Assembly (NCBI RefSeq): GCF_036541425.1
Contig: NZ_JAZHFT010000001.1
Coordinates: 1-64,000, forward strand
Origin: Consotaella aegiceratis
Lineage (GTDB): Bacteria > Pseudomonadota > Alphaproteobacteria > Rhizobiales > Rhizobiaceae
Direction of reading: 5' to 3'
Length of the DNA stretch: 64,000 nt
Positions 8,035-16,419 of the stretch are shown piece after piece. The translations under genes were made by a program, and so were the position numbers. Position 1 is the first letter of the stretch. Each line of letters opens with the position of its first letter. Under the pieces are notes generated by a model, which was not told where the DNA came from, ran no database searches, and saw only the letters and a program-made list of their open reading frames with translations.

Positions 8035-9429
8035 ATGGACAGGACCTGCGTCTCTGAATGGCGAAGCGAGGTCGCCCGGCTGATCGCGCGCATCGATGCT
8101 GCGCTCGAACGCCAGGTGAACGCCATTCTCCATCACCCGCGGGTGATGGAGATGGAAGCGCGCTGGCGCGGCCTGGCGCTGGTCGTGCGCACGGCGGCGC
8201 GCAGCGAGGAGGTCAAGGTCCGCATCATCTCGGCCAGCCGCCGCGAGTTGGAACGCAGTCTGGAACGAGCGGGCGAGTTCGATCAGAGCCACCTGTTCGA
8301 ACTCGTCTACAGCCGGGAATTCGGTACGCCGGGCGGCGAGCCGTTCGGCCTTCTGGTCGCGGACTACATGGTCTCTCCGGATGGCGAAAACGGCGAAGGC
8401 GACACGGTGGGGATGCTGACCGCCGTTGCCACCGTCGCCGCCGCCGCATTCTGCCCGGTCGTGGCCGGAGCCTCGGCGCGAACCGCGGGCCTCGGCAGCT
8501 TTCGCGACCTCAACCGCGTGCAGAATCTGGCGCAGGCGCAGGGCGATCCTTCGATGATCCGGTGGACCGCGTTGCGATCCCACGACGACGCGCGCTTTCT
8601 GGGGCTGGTGGCGCCGCGCGTCCTTCTGCGTCCGCCGCATCGCGCCTACGACCGGCGCCGCGACGACGGGTTTCCGTTTCGCGAGACGATCGCCGCCGAC
8701 GCCTCGACGCTTCTCTGGGGCAATGGCGCCTTCGCTTTTGCGGTGGTCGTGATCCGAACCTTCATCGAGACCGGCTGGTTCGCCGACCTGCGCGGTGTCA
8801 GCCAGGACCGGGTCGACGGCGGGATGCTCGGAGCGAACGACCTTTCGCCCTACGACTTCGGAACGGAAAGCGGGGGCCTGTCCGCCCAGCCGCCGGTCGA
8901 GGCCCGCCTGACCATCCGGCAGGCGCAGCAATTGTCCGATCTCGGCATCGTGCCGATCGAGACGACCTACCTGTCGTCCGGCGTCGTGTTCAATTCCAAC
9001 CAGTCGCTGCACGCGCCGCCGCACCATTCCAGCGAGAGCGCCAGGCAGAACGCACGGCTGGCCGCGATGCTGCAATACGTGCTCTGCGCGTCGCGCTTCT
9101 CGCATTATCTCAAGGTGATCCTGCGCGACGAGATCGGACGCCTTTCCGACGCCGCGACCATCCAGCGCCGGCTGGCGGACTGGCTGGCGGGCTATACGCT
9201 CGGCAACGACGACGCCAGTAGCGAACTGCGCACGCGCTTTCCTCTGCGTTCGGCCGGCATCGAGGTCGGCGACATCCCCGGAAAGCCGGGCAGCTACATG
9301 TGTACCGTGCGCCTGCAACCGCATTTCCAGCTCGATGACGTCACGACGAGCTTCCACCTCGTCGCGGAGACCGAGGCCGGTCGGCCTCAACCCAGCGAGG
9401 CGGCTTCCCAGGAAAGGATCTTCGCATGA
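8035..9429 (+). CDS. TssC-like second sheath subunit (shorter paralogue)
   Basis: A second TssC-family protein of 464 residues directly after tssC. It keeps the VipB core: MEMEARWRGLALVV, EFGTPGGEPFGLLVADYM, FCPVVAGASARTAGL and SRFSHYLKVILRDEIGRL, but lacks the roughly 60-residue N-terminal extension of the first copy. In TssC the N-terminal region takes part in sheath inter-subunit contacts, so this copy may form a different complex. By position it matches TssC40 of Agrobacterium. ATG 8035 follows AGGGAG. The stop overlaps the start of tagJ by four bases. Confidence 0.9.
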   Translation: MDRTCVSEWRSEVARLIARIDAALERQVNAILHHPRVMEMEARWRGLALVVRTAARSEEVKVRIISASRRELERSLERAGEFDQSHLFELVYSREFGTPGGEPFGLLVADYMVSPDGENGEGDTVGMLTAVATVAAAAFCPVVAGASARTAGLGSFRDLNRVQNLAQAQGDPSMIRWTALRSHDDARFLGLVAPRVLLRPPHRAYDRRRDDGFPFRETIAADASTLLWGNGAFAFAVVVIRTFIETGWFADLRGVSQDRVDGGMLGANDLSPYDFGTESGGLSAQPPVEARLTIRQAQQLSDLGIVPIETTYLSSGVVFNSNQSLHAPPHHSSESARQNARLAAMLQYVLCASRFSHYLKVILRDEIGRLSDAATIQRRLADWLAGYTLGNDDASSELRTRFPLRSAGIEVGDIPGKPGSYMCTVRLQPHFQLDDVTTSFHLVAETEAGRPQPSEAASQERIFA

Positions 9430-10256
9430 CGATTGCCGGCGCGATCGCGGACTATCTTGACGAAAATGCTCTCGCGGCAGCGATCGAGCATGCCGGCGCC
9501 GCAGTGCGCGAAGCCCCGCAGGACCGCACGGCGCGCGGCCTCTTCATCGATCTTCTCGTGCTCGCCGGTGCTTATGAGCGCGCCGACAAGCAATGTGCCG
9601 TGGCGACGTCGCTCGATCCCGAGGAGGCGGTCGGTCTGGCCCGCCTCAGGGCCGAGCTGCGCGCCATGGCGGCGCGCGACGCCTTTTTCGAAACCGGCGC
9701 CGTGCCGGATTTTCCGGGCGGCCCGAGCGAGCGTGATCAGCTCGCGCTGAAGCTATCGATCGCCCATCGCGACGCGAACGCGAAGGCCGCATTCGCCGCG
9801 CTGGAGGCTCTGGAGGCGGCGCGCGGCGTCCGGCCGATGACGGTGAACGGCGCCTTGGTCGAGGACTTTCGCGACTGCGACGACCGCATTCCTCACGCTC
9901 TGGAAGCGCTCAGTTCCGGTGGCGCCTATCTGTGGATCGACTTCGAGCGCATCCAGACGCTCACCATCGCGCCGATGACTCGGCCGCGCGATCTCGCCTT
10001 CCGGCCGGCCGAACTCGGCCTCACGGACGGCAGCGTCGGACCGGTTCTCCTGCCGATGATCTATCATGGCACCGGCGACGAGCCCGCGCTGCGGCTCGGG
10101 CGCGAGACGGTATGGGACGAATGCCCGAGCGGGATCACCGCCGGACGCGGTCAGCGCTGCTTCCTTTCGGGCGACGCCCTGATGGCTGCGCACGAACTCG
10201 AAACCCTCGCCTCGGCCACGGTCGGCAACAGCGCGGCGGAGGCACGCCGTGGCTGA
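9426..10256 (+). CDS. tagJ: TagJ/ImpE accessory protein
   Basis: ImpE-family accessory T6SS protein; known relatives bind the TssB N-terminus and modulate sheath handling. The product is 276 residues: an N-terminal TPR-like helical part (about 10-120, with ARGLFIDLLVLAGAYERADKQ) followed by the ImpE C-terminal domain (VNGALVEDFRDCDDRIPHAL, GGAYLWIDFERIQTL, RPRDLAFRPAELGL). It overlaps the second tssC by ATGA and tssE by eight bases, which implies translational coupling. Confidence 0.92.
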   Translation: MTIAGAIADYLDENALAAAIEHAGAAVREAPQDRTARGLFIDLLVLAGAYERADKQCAVATSLDPEEAVGLARLRAELRAMAARDAFFETGAVPDFPGGPSERDQLALKLSIAHRDANAKAAFAALEALEAARGVRPMTVNGALVEDFRDCDDRIPHALEALSSGGAYLWIDFERIQTLTIAPMTRPRDLAFRPAELGLTDGSVGPVLLPMIYHGTGDEPALRLGRETVWDECPSGITAGRGQRCFLSGDALMAAHELETLASATVGNSAAEARRG

Positions 10257-10758
10257 TCCTCTCGACCGTTTCATGCCCGGTCGCAGCAGCGTCTCGCAGC
10301 CTCTGCTCGACCGTCTGCTCGATGCCGAACCCGACCGCGTCGAGGACCCGCCGCTACGCCCGGTGGACGAGTTGCGCCGCCTGCGCGAAGCGATCCGCCG
10401 CGACCTGGAAGCGCTGCTCAACACGCGTCAGCCGCCGGTCTCGCCACCGTCCGACCGGCCGCATCTCGACAGTGCGCTCACCGCCTTCGGCATCGAAGGG
10501 TTCGTCGGCGCCAGCCTGGGCTCGCCGGCCGCCAAGACGCGTTTCGCGCGGGCGATCGAACGGCGCATCGAACTGTTCGAGACCCGGCTCACCAGCGTCC
10601 AGGTGACCGTCCTCAAGAGCCGCAACGACAGCGATCGCGCCTTGCGTATGCGCATTCAGGCAAGCTTCCGGGTGAACGAGGCGATGCCGCCGATCCGGCT
10701 CGAATCGATGGTCGACCCTTCCACCAACCGCATCGAGCTCGAGGCGCCCGGTGACTGA
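10249..10758 (+). CDS. tssE: TssE baseplate protein (gp25-like)
   Basis: Baseplate wedge component related to phage T4 gp25, which seeds sheath polymerisation. The product is 169 residues. Features are an Arg-rich N-terminal helix region (RPVDELRRLREAIRRDLEALLNTR) with the gp25-typical EALLNTR segment, and a C-terminal gp25 fold (ALRMRIQASFRV). The GTG start at 10249 has GGAGG six bases upstream and overlaps tagJ by eight bases; its own stop overlaps tssF. Confidence 0.93.
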   Translation: MADPLDRFMPGRSSVSQPLLDRLLDAEPDRVEDPPLRPVDELRRLREAIRRDLEALLNTRQPPVSPPSDRPHLDSALTAFGIEGFVGASLGSPAAKTRFARAIERRIELFETRLTSVQVTVLKSRNDSDRALRMRIQASFRVNEAMPPIRLESMVDPSTNRIELEAPGD

Positions 10759-12529
10759 CGGTTTCTTCGCACGCTACAACGAGGAACTGGACGCGCTTCG
10801 CCAGCGGGCCTCCCGCTTTGCCGCCGCCTTTCCGAAGGTGGCCGGACGTCTGCGATTGACAGGCGAGGTGGCTGACGATCCCCATGTGGAGCGGCTGGTG
10901 CAGAGCTTCGCCTATTCGGCGGCCCGCGTGCGCCAGAAGCTCGACGACGAGTTTCCCGAACTCACCGACGGTCTGCTCGAAACGCTTTACCCGCACTATC
11001 TGGCGCCGATTCCGTCCATGTCCGTGGTGCATTTCGAGCCGGACGCCAATCTTGCGAATGTGCGCCTGATCCCGCGCCATTCCGAGATCCGTGCCGAGCC
11101 GGTGGGCGGGGAGAGCTGCCGATTCCGCACCACGCAGGACGTTCCTGTGGCTCCGATCACGCTGACGGCCGCGACGCTCGCGGGCCAGCCGCTGGATGCA
11201 CCGGCAAGCCCGCACCGCGGCGCCGCCTCCTGTCTTCGCCTGTCGCTGCGCGCCCGCAGTGGCCAAGGCGGCATCGCCGGTCTCGGCCTCGACCGGCTCC
11301 GGCTGTTCCTGGCCGCGCCCTGGCGCCAGGCGAGCGCGCTTGCCGAGCTGTTGATGAACCATACGCTGGGCATCGCCCTGGCGCGGCACTCGGGCGACAC
11401 CGAGCCGGTGCTTCTGCCGGCGTCGAAGCTCAGACCGATCGGCTTTGCCGAGGACGAAGCGATGCTGCCCTATCCCGCTTCGAGTTTCATCGGATACCGG
11501 CTTCTCACCGAGTTTTTCGCGCTGCCGCAGAAGTTTCTGTTCCTCGACGTTCTCGGCCTCGACGCGTGGAGCGGAGAAGCCGTCGAGGTCTTCATCTATC
11601 TCGACCAGGCCGACAGTGCGCTGGAACAGTCCGTCTCGGCCCGTGACTTCGTTCTCAACGCCTGTCCCGTCGTCAATCTGTTTCGCCAGAACTGCGAGCC
11701 GATTACCGTGGACGGAACCCGCACCGAGTATCGCCTGCTACCGGACTCGCGCCGTCAGAAGACGCGCGAGATCCATTCCATCGACAGCGTGACGATCAAC
11801 GAGCGGAGCGGCGCCAGCCATCGATGCCAGCCCTTCTTCGGGCGTATGCGCGCCTCCGGTCCGCCCGTCTTCTGGCAGATCGCCCGCCGGTTCGACGAGG
11901 AGGACCGCACCAGCGACGTCGATATCGCCTTCGTCGACGAAGCGCGGCGGACGACCGGTCCTCTCGACGCGGTGGCGAGTGTCGAGACGCTCTGCCTCAA
12001 CCGCGACCTGCCCGAGCACCTGCCGTTCGGTGGCGGCCATCCGCGGCTCGAGATGGTGGACAGCACCGACGGGATCGGCGCGGTGGAGGCGCTGTTGCCG
12101 CCGACACCGTCCGTTCGCCTCGCCGATACCAACGGCCGCAACTGGCGGCTCGCATCGCATCTGCTTCTGAATCATCTGTCTCTGGCCGATCGCGGCGGCG
12201 GCGCGTTGAAGGACGTCCTGAAGCTCTATGCCTTCCGCGACACGCCGGAGACCCGCCAGATCGTGGACGCGATCTCCGGGATCGAGGTGAGGAGCGCGAC
12301 GGCGCGGATTGCCGGCGGCGGCATGGTTCCGGGCACCGAGATCGAGCTGACCTTCGATCCCGCGATCATCGACCGGCCGTCGGCCTATCTGTTCGGCGCG
12401 GTGCTCGATCGTTTCTTCGGTCTCTATACGGCGATCAACAGCTATAGCCGGCTTACCGTTCACCTGCGCGGCCAGTCGCGCCCGGTCGCCCGGTTCCCGG
12501 CTCGCGCCGCCGAAAGGCCGCTCCTGTGA
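10751..12529 (+). CDS. tssF: TssF baseplate protein (ImpG/VasA)
   Basis: Core baseplate wedge protein that forms the TssF2-TssG complex. The product is 592 residues, standard for the family. The family opening is clear: FFARYNEELDALRQRASRFA, then DPHVERLVQSFAYSAARVRQKLDDEFPELTDGLLETLYPHYL. Later blocks include TEFFALPQKFLFLDV and NACPVVNLF. GTG 10751 is the start, with GAGG upstream and an eight-base overlap with tssE. The stop overlaps the GTG start of tssG. Confidence 0.95.
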   Translation: MTDGFFARYNEELDALRQRASRFAAAFPKVAGRLRLTGEVADDPHVERLVQSFAYSAARVRQKLDDEFPELTDGLLETLYPHYLAPIPSMSVVHFEPDANLANVRLIPRHSEIRAEPVGGESCRFRTTQDVPVAPITLTAATLAGQPLDAPASPHRGAASCLRLSLRARSGQGGIAGLGLDRLRLFLAAPWRQASALAELLMNHTLGIALARHSGDTEPVLLPASKLRPIGFAEDEAMLPYPASSFIGYRLLTEFFALPQKFLFLDVLGLDAWSGEAVEVFIYLDQADSALEQSVSARDFVLNACPVVNLFRQNCEPITVDGTRTEYRLLPDSRRQKTREIHSIDSVTINERSGASHRCQPFFGRMRASGPPVFWQIARRFDEEDRTSDVDIAFVDEARRTTGPLDAVASVETLCLNRDLPEHLPFGGGHPRLEMVDSTDGIGAVEALLPPTPSVRLADTNGRNWRLASHLLLNHLSLADRGGGALKDVLKLYAFRDTPETRQIVDAISGIEVRSATARIAGGGMVPGTEIELTFDPAIIDRPSAYLFGAVLDRFFGLYTAINSYSRLTVHLRGQSRPVARFPARAAERPLL

Positions 12530-13563
12530 GTGCGCTGCGCGACGATAGCATCGTAATGCCGGCCCGAACGGAGCCGGTGGACGATCTGTCGCGCCTGCGC
12601 CGGCGCCTGATCGAGGAGCCGGGCCTTTTCGAACCCTCGACGGCCTTCCGCCTGGCGGTCGAAGACGAGGGCGTTCGCGTCACCTCGCCCTTCGGCGTGG
12701 CTCCGGCCCCGGTTGCCGTAGCGCTGGAAGAAGGCCGCAGTGGCACGATTGTCGCGACCACGCCGGTTTCTGGTCTGGTCGGGCCGCTCGGCGTCTTGCC
12801 GCCATCCTACGATGAAGCGGTGATGCGCGAAGAGCGCAACCGCTCGCATGCGCTGCTGGCCTTCTTCGATGTCTTCGGCGCCCGGCTGGCGGAGCTGTTC
12901 TTTGCGTCGGCGGAGAAGTACCGGCTCGCGCGGCGGCTGCGCTGGAGCGGGCGTGACGCGGGCAACGCCTTTCTGACGGCCCTGTTCTCGCTGACCGGCT
13001 TCGGCACGCGCCGGCTCAAGGAAACCAGCGGTGTCGAGACCGACGTGATCCTTCGATTCGCCGGCTTCTTCGCGCAGCGCACCCGCAATGCCTCGAATCT
13101 GAGGGCGATGCTCGCCGAGTTCACCGGAGTGCCGGTCAAGGTCGAGCAGTTTCGTCCGCGTTGGCTGACGGTCGCCGAGCATGACCGTACCAGCCTCGGT
13201 CCGAATGCCCGGCTCGGCGTCAACACGATGGCCGGCGCGGCGGTGAAGGACCGGTCCAGCGGCTTTCGGATCGTCCTCGGGCCGCTGGACTATCGCGACT
13301 ACTGCGCCTTTGCCCCCGGCGGAGCGCCCGCGGCCGAACTGGTCGCGCTGACGCGGCTGTTCGTCGGGATCGGTCTGAGTTTCGACGTCCAGGTGATCCT
13401 CAAGAAGGAGCAGGTTCCGTTCTGCCAATTGGGCGGTGCGGGCACCGCCCAGCCGCGGCTCGGCTGGAACAGCTGGGCGCGCGTGGCTCCGGCGGAGCGC
13501 GACAGCGACGAGGCTTTCTACACGGCGGAAGCCGGTCAGAAAGGAGCCTCCCATGCGGCTTGA
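12526..13563 (+). CDS. tssG: TssG baseplate protein (ImpH/VasB)
   Basis: Baseplate wedge protein and partner of TssF. The product is 345 residues. Family signatures visible are LEEGRSGTIVATTPVSGLVGPLGVLPPSYDE (split here by family-typical glycines), the RNRSHALLAFFDVFGARL segment and LGPLDYRDYCAFAPGG near residue 260. The GTG start overlaps the tssF stop (GTGA). The last codons overlap the ATG of the FHA gene by eleven bases, so the operon stays tightly coupled. Confidence 0.94.
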   Translation: MSALRDDSIVMPARTEPVDDLSRLRRRLIEEPGLFEPSTAFRLAVEDEGVRVTSPFGVAPAPVAVALEEGRSGTIVATTPVSGLVGPLGVLPPSYDEAVMREERNRSHALLAFFDVFGARLAELFFASAEKYRLARRLRWSGRDAGNAFLTALFSLTGFGTRRLKETSGVETDVILRFAGFFAQRTRNASNLRAMLAEFTGVPVKVEQFRPRWLTVAEHDRTSLGPNARLGVNTMAGAAVKDRSSGFRIVLGPLDYRDYCAFAPGGAPAAELVALTRLFVGIGLSFDVQVILKKEQVPFCQLGGAGTAQPRLGWNSWARVAPAERDSDEAFYTAEAGQKGASHAA

Positions 13564-15082
13564 GCTACGGCAGACGGCGGGACTGGCCGCCCGGGCACCG
13601 CGCCGGCCCTGGACGTTCGATCGCGGGCGCCGGAGCCTCGGCGGCAGTCCGGACTGCGATTGGGTGATCGAGGACCAGGACGGAACCCTTTCCGATTTTC
13701 ACTGCATCATCAGCCGTGAGCGCGAGTCCTTCGTCGTCGAGGATCGCAGCGCCCACGGCATCCGCGTCGACGACACGCTGCTGCGCCAGGGCGAGACGAC
13801 GCGCCTGGGCTCGGGCTCCGTCATCGCGTTCGGTGCGCTCGCCTTCGAGGTCGTGCTCTACGGAGAAGCCGAGCCCGATCTCGACGATCCCGATGCCGAT
13901 CTGCGTCTCAGCGACGAAGCGCCGACCATCTCCTCGATCCTGGCCGACGTGGCGCCGGGACGCCAGCGAGGCAGCGGACTTGGGGGCACGGCGTCCTGGG
14001 ACGAGGACAGATTGCCGACCCACGAACGCCAAGGTTCGTCCACGCGGCGGGACGACTTCGCCGCGCCGTCCTCCCGCGAGGTCGAGATCGGCTGGAGCGG
14101 ACCGCCGGAGACGGGCTCCATGCAACCGCTCTTGCCCAACGACTGGAATGTCGATACGGGCGGCGACTACGCCAGCAATATCGAGCATCGGCCCGCTCTG
14201 AGCACGGCGGTGCCCCGCATGGGGGCGCGCCGCCGCGCACGCGCCCCCGACCCCATCCCCGATATTCCCGACGATGCTTTCGACGCGCTGGCGCCCTCCC
14301 AGCCCGAGGCTGATGCGAATTTCGTGTCGAAGCTTGCCGAACCGAGAGACACGCCTGCTTCGAGTCCTGAGGAGAGCCGGTCGCCATCGATACCGGACCA
14401 AGACATCGACCCGCGCGCACTATCGAACGAAGACGAGCCCGCCGCGACCGAACCCGACCGCGAGCCGAGTGGATCGCCTTTGGTCGTGGACGAAAGCCCC
14501 GCTCCCGGCGACACCACGGAACAGGCCATTGCCGATATTCTGGGGCCGCCGCGTAGAACCGGATCAGCCCAGGCCGAACGACCCGATCGCCCCGTGCGGC
14601 CGCGAGACGAGCGGCGACCCGCCGAACCGTCCCGTCCTTCAGGAGACTTTGGCGGCGGCGGCGCCGGTCCGCATCTGTCCGCCCTGCTGCGCGACTGCGA
14701 GGATTCGCTCGACGAGGTCTGCCGCCTGTTCGGCATGGAGGATATGGACGCCGGGATCGGATCGTTTCCGCCGCAGGCCGACATCGGTGCCCGCCTCGCG
14801 GCGCTGACACGGCGCCAGACTGCGTTGCGCGAGACGCTGGATCGTCTCCTGCGCGAGCTCGGACCGAGGCTCGAACCCCGCGCGCTCGAAGCCCGCGTGG
14901 ATGCCGGCACGGGCACGGTCCTGCCGTGGCCGCGCCGCGACTATTGGCGAGCCTATCGCGCGCAGTTCCGGCACGACGGCCGCGATCTTTCGGTTCAGGA
15001 ATTTCTGCAGTCTCTCGTCGCGGTCGACGAGGGCATCGATGCAGCGAGTGGCGTTGAAGGTGGGTTGAAGCGAAGACGATGA
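13553..15082 (+). CDS. fha: FHA-domain T6SS regulator (Fha/TagH, ImpI)
   Basis: In threonine-phosphorylation-controlled T6SSs, Fha binds phosphorylated partners and promotes assembly. The product is 509 residues: an FHA domain at about 10-100, a long Pro/Glu/Ser-rich disordered middle (about 115-385), and a C-terminal ImpI-type helical domain (about 395-505, FLQSLVAVDEGIDAA). In the FHA domain the GR turn (25-26) is kept, but the usual SRxH is S47-D48-F49-H50 and the usual S/T-x-N-G is S66-A67-H68-G69, so two expected phosphothreonine contacts differ. ATG 13553 is chosen over an earlier in-frame start because GGAG lies seven bases upstream and the FHA fold begins here. Confidence 0.9.
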   Translation: MRLELRQTAGLAARAPRRPWTFDRGRRSLGGSPDCDWVIEDQDGTLSDFHCIISRERESFVVEDRSAHGIRVDDTLLRQGETTRLGSGSVIAFGALAFEVVLYGEAEPDLDDPDADLRLSDEAPTISSILADVAPGRQRGSGLGGTASWDEDRLPTHERQGSSTRRDDFAAPSSREVEIGWSGPPETGSMQPLLPNDWNVDTGGDYASNIEHRPALSTAVPRMGARRRARAPDPIPDIPDDAFDALAPSQPEADANFVSKLAEPRDTPASSPEESRSPSIPDQDIDPRALSNEDEPAATEPDREPSGSPLVVDESPAPGDTTEQAIADILGPPRRTGSAQAERPDRPVRPRDERRPAEPSRPSGDFGGGGAGPHLSALLRDCEDSLDEVCRLFGMEDMDAGIGSFPPQADIGARLAALTRRQTALRETLDRLLRELGPRLEPRALEARVDAGTGTVLPWPRRDYWRAYRAQFRHDGRDLSVQEFLQSLVAVDEGIDAASGVEGGLKRRR

Positions 15083-16419
15083 AGGACGAAAACCGCGTCG
15101 CGTGGAGCGAGGGCATGTTCCTTCGCGTGCAACACTTCCAGCAGGCGGACCGCTGGACGGAGCGCCTCGTGCGCACCTCGGTCCAGGAGACCGTGGCCTA
15201 TCCCTGGGGCGTCTCCGAGATCGCGATCGACCACGGCGCGCTTGCCGTCGGCCAATTCTCCCTGTCCGGCATCCGGGGAATCCTGCCCGACGGTACGCCT
15301 TTCGAGGCACCAGGCGATACCGATCTGCCTCCACCGATCGCGCTCGAGGAGACGGCGAAGAACGAAATCGTCTATCTGGCGCTGCCTGGCCGGCGCCCCG
15401 GCCGCGCCTATTCCGTCATGGAAGCCGGCGAGGCGCAGTCCGGCGCCAGGCTCGCCGCTTCCAACTTCGAGGCATCCGACGCCAATCTCGACACGGACTT
15501 CATCGCGCCGATCGATGTCTCCCGGCTGAATCTGCGTTTCCTGAAAACCGGTGACGAGCTGGCCGGCTACGATCTCATCGGACTAGCGCGGGTCGTCGAG
15601 GTTCGCTCCGACCGGGCCGTCATCCTCGATCCCGACTATCTGGCGCCGAGCCTCAACTGCGGGGCCGAGCCGCGTCTCGGCGAGCTGATCCGCGAGCTTC
15701 TCGGCATCGTGCGCCACCGCGCCGAGGCGATTGCCGACCGCATCGGCGACCCGACGATCCGCGGCACGGCCGAAGTCGGCGACTTCTTCCTCCTGCAGAT
15801 TCTCAACCGCGCCGATCCGATGCTGGCCCACATCGCGGCGAACGCGACGCGGCTGCATCCGCTCGCCTTCTATGAATTCTGCATCGGGTTGGCCGGCGAA
15901 CTCGCCACCTTCACCACCGAGGACAAGCGCGCCGCCGAGTTCCCGCCCTATCGGCACGACGACCTGAAGACGACCTTCGCCGCCGTCTTCGACGATCTGC
16001 GCACGTCCCTTTCGGCCGTCCTCGAGCAGACCGCCGTCGCCATCGATCTGGTCGAACGTCGCCATGGCGTCCGCGTGGGAACGATCCCGGATCGCTCGCT
16101 TCTGGCCAGTGCAGGCTTCGTCCTGGTGGTCGGCGCCGACATGCCGGGCGAGGAGATCCGCCGCAAGCTGCCGGCGCAGATCAAGGTCGGGCCGGTCGAG
16201 CGCATCGTCGAGCTCGTCAACGTGGCCCTGCCGGGCATCCCCGTGCGTCCGCTGCCGGTACTGCCCCGACAGCTCCCCTACCGCTCCGGCCGCGTCTATT
16301 TCGAGCTCGACACCGGATCGCCACTCTGGCGCCAGCTCGACACCTCGGCCGCCATCGCGCTGCATCTGGCGGGCGACTTCCCCAACCTTGAAATGGAACT
16401 GTGGGCGCTGCGAGAATGA
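15079..16419 (+). CDS. tssK: TssK baseplate-membrane complex adaptor (ImpJ/VasE)
   Basis: Trimeric adaptor linking the baseplate to the TssL/TssM membrane complex. The product is 446 residues and begins NRVAWSEGMFLRVQHFQQADRW, the standard TssK opening in which the protein contacts the wedge. A further family block is DYLAPSLNCGAEPRLGELIREL, and the C-terminal receptor-binding-like domain ends LHLAGDFPNLEMELWALRE. It overlaps fha by ATGA and tssL by four bases. Confidence 0.96.
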   Translation: MKDENRVAWSEGMFLRVQHFQQADRWTERLVRTSVQETVAYPWGVSEIAIDHGALAVGQFSLSGIRGILPDGTPFEAPGDTDLPPPIALEETAKNEIVYLALPGRRPGRAYSVMEAGEAQSGARLAASNFEASDANLDTDFIAPIDVSRLNLRFLKTGDELAGYDLIGLARVVEVRSDRAVILDPDYLAPSLNCGAEPRLGELIRELLGIVRHRAEAIADRIGDPTIRGTAEVGDFFLLQILNRADPMLAHIAANATRLHPLAFYEFCIGLAGELATFTTEDKRAAEFPPYRHDDLKTTFAAVFDDLRTSLSAVLEQTAVAIDLVERRHGVRVGTIPDRSLLASAGFVLVVGADMPGEEIRRKLPAQIKVGPVERIVELVNVALPGIPVRPLPVLPRQLPYRSGRVYFELDTGSPLWRQLDTSAAIALHLAGDFPNLEMELWALRE

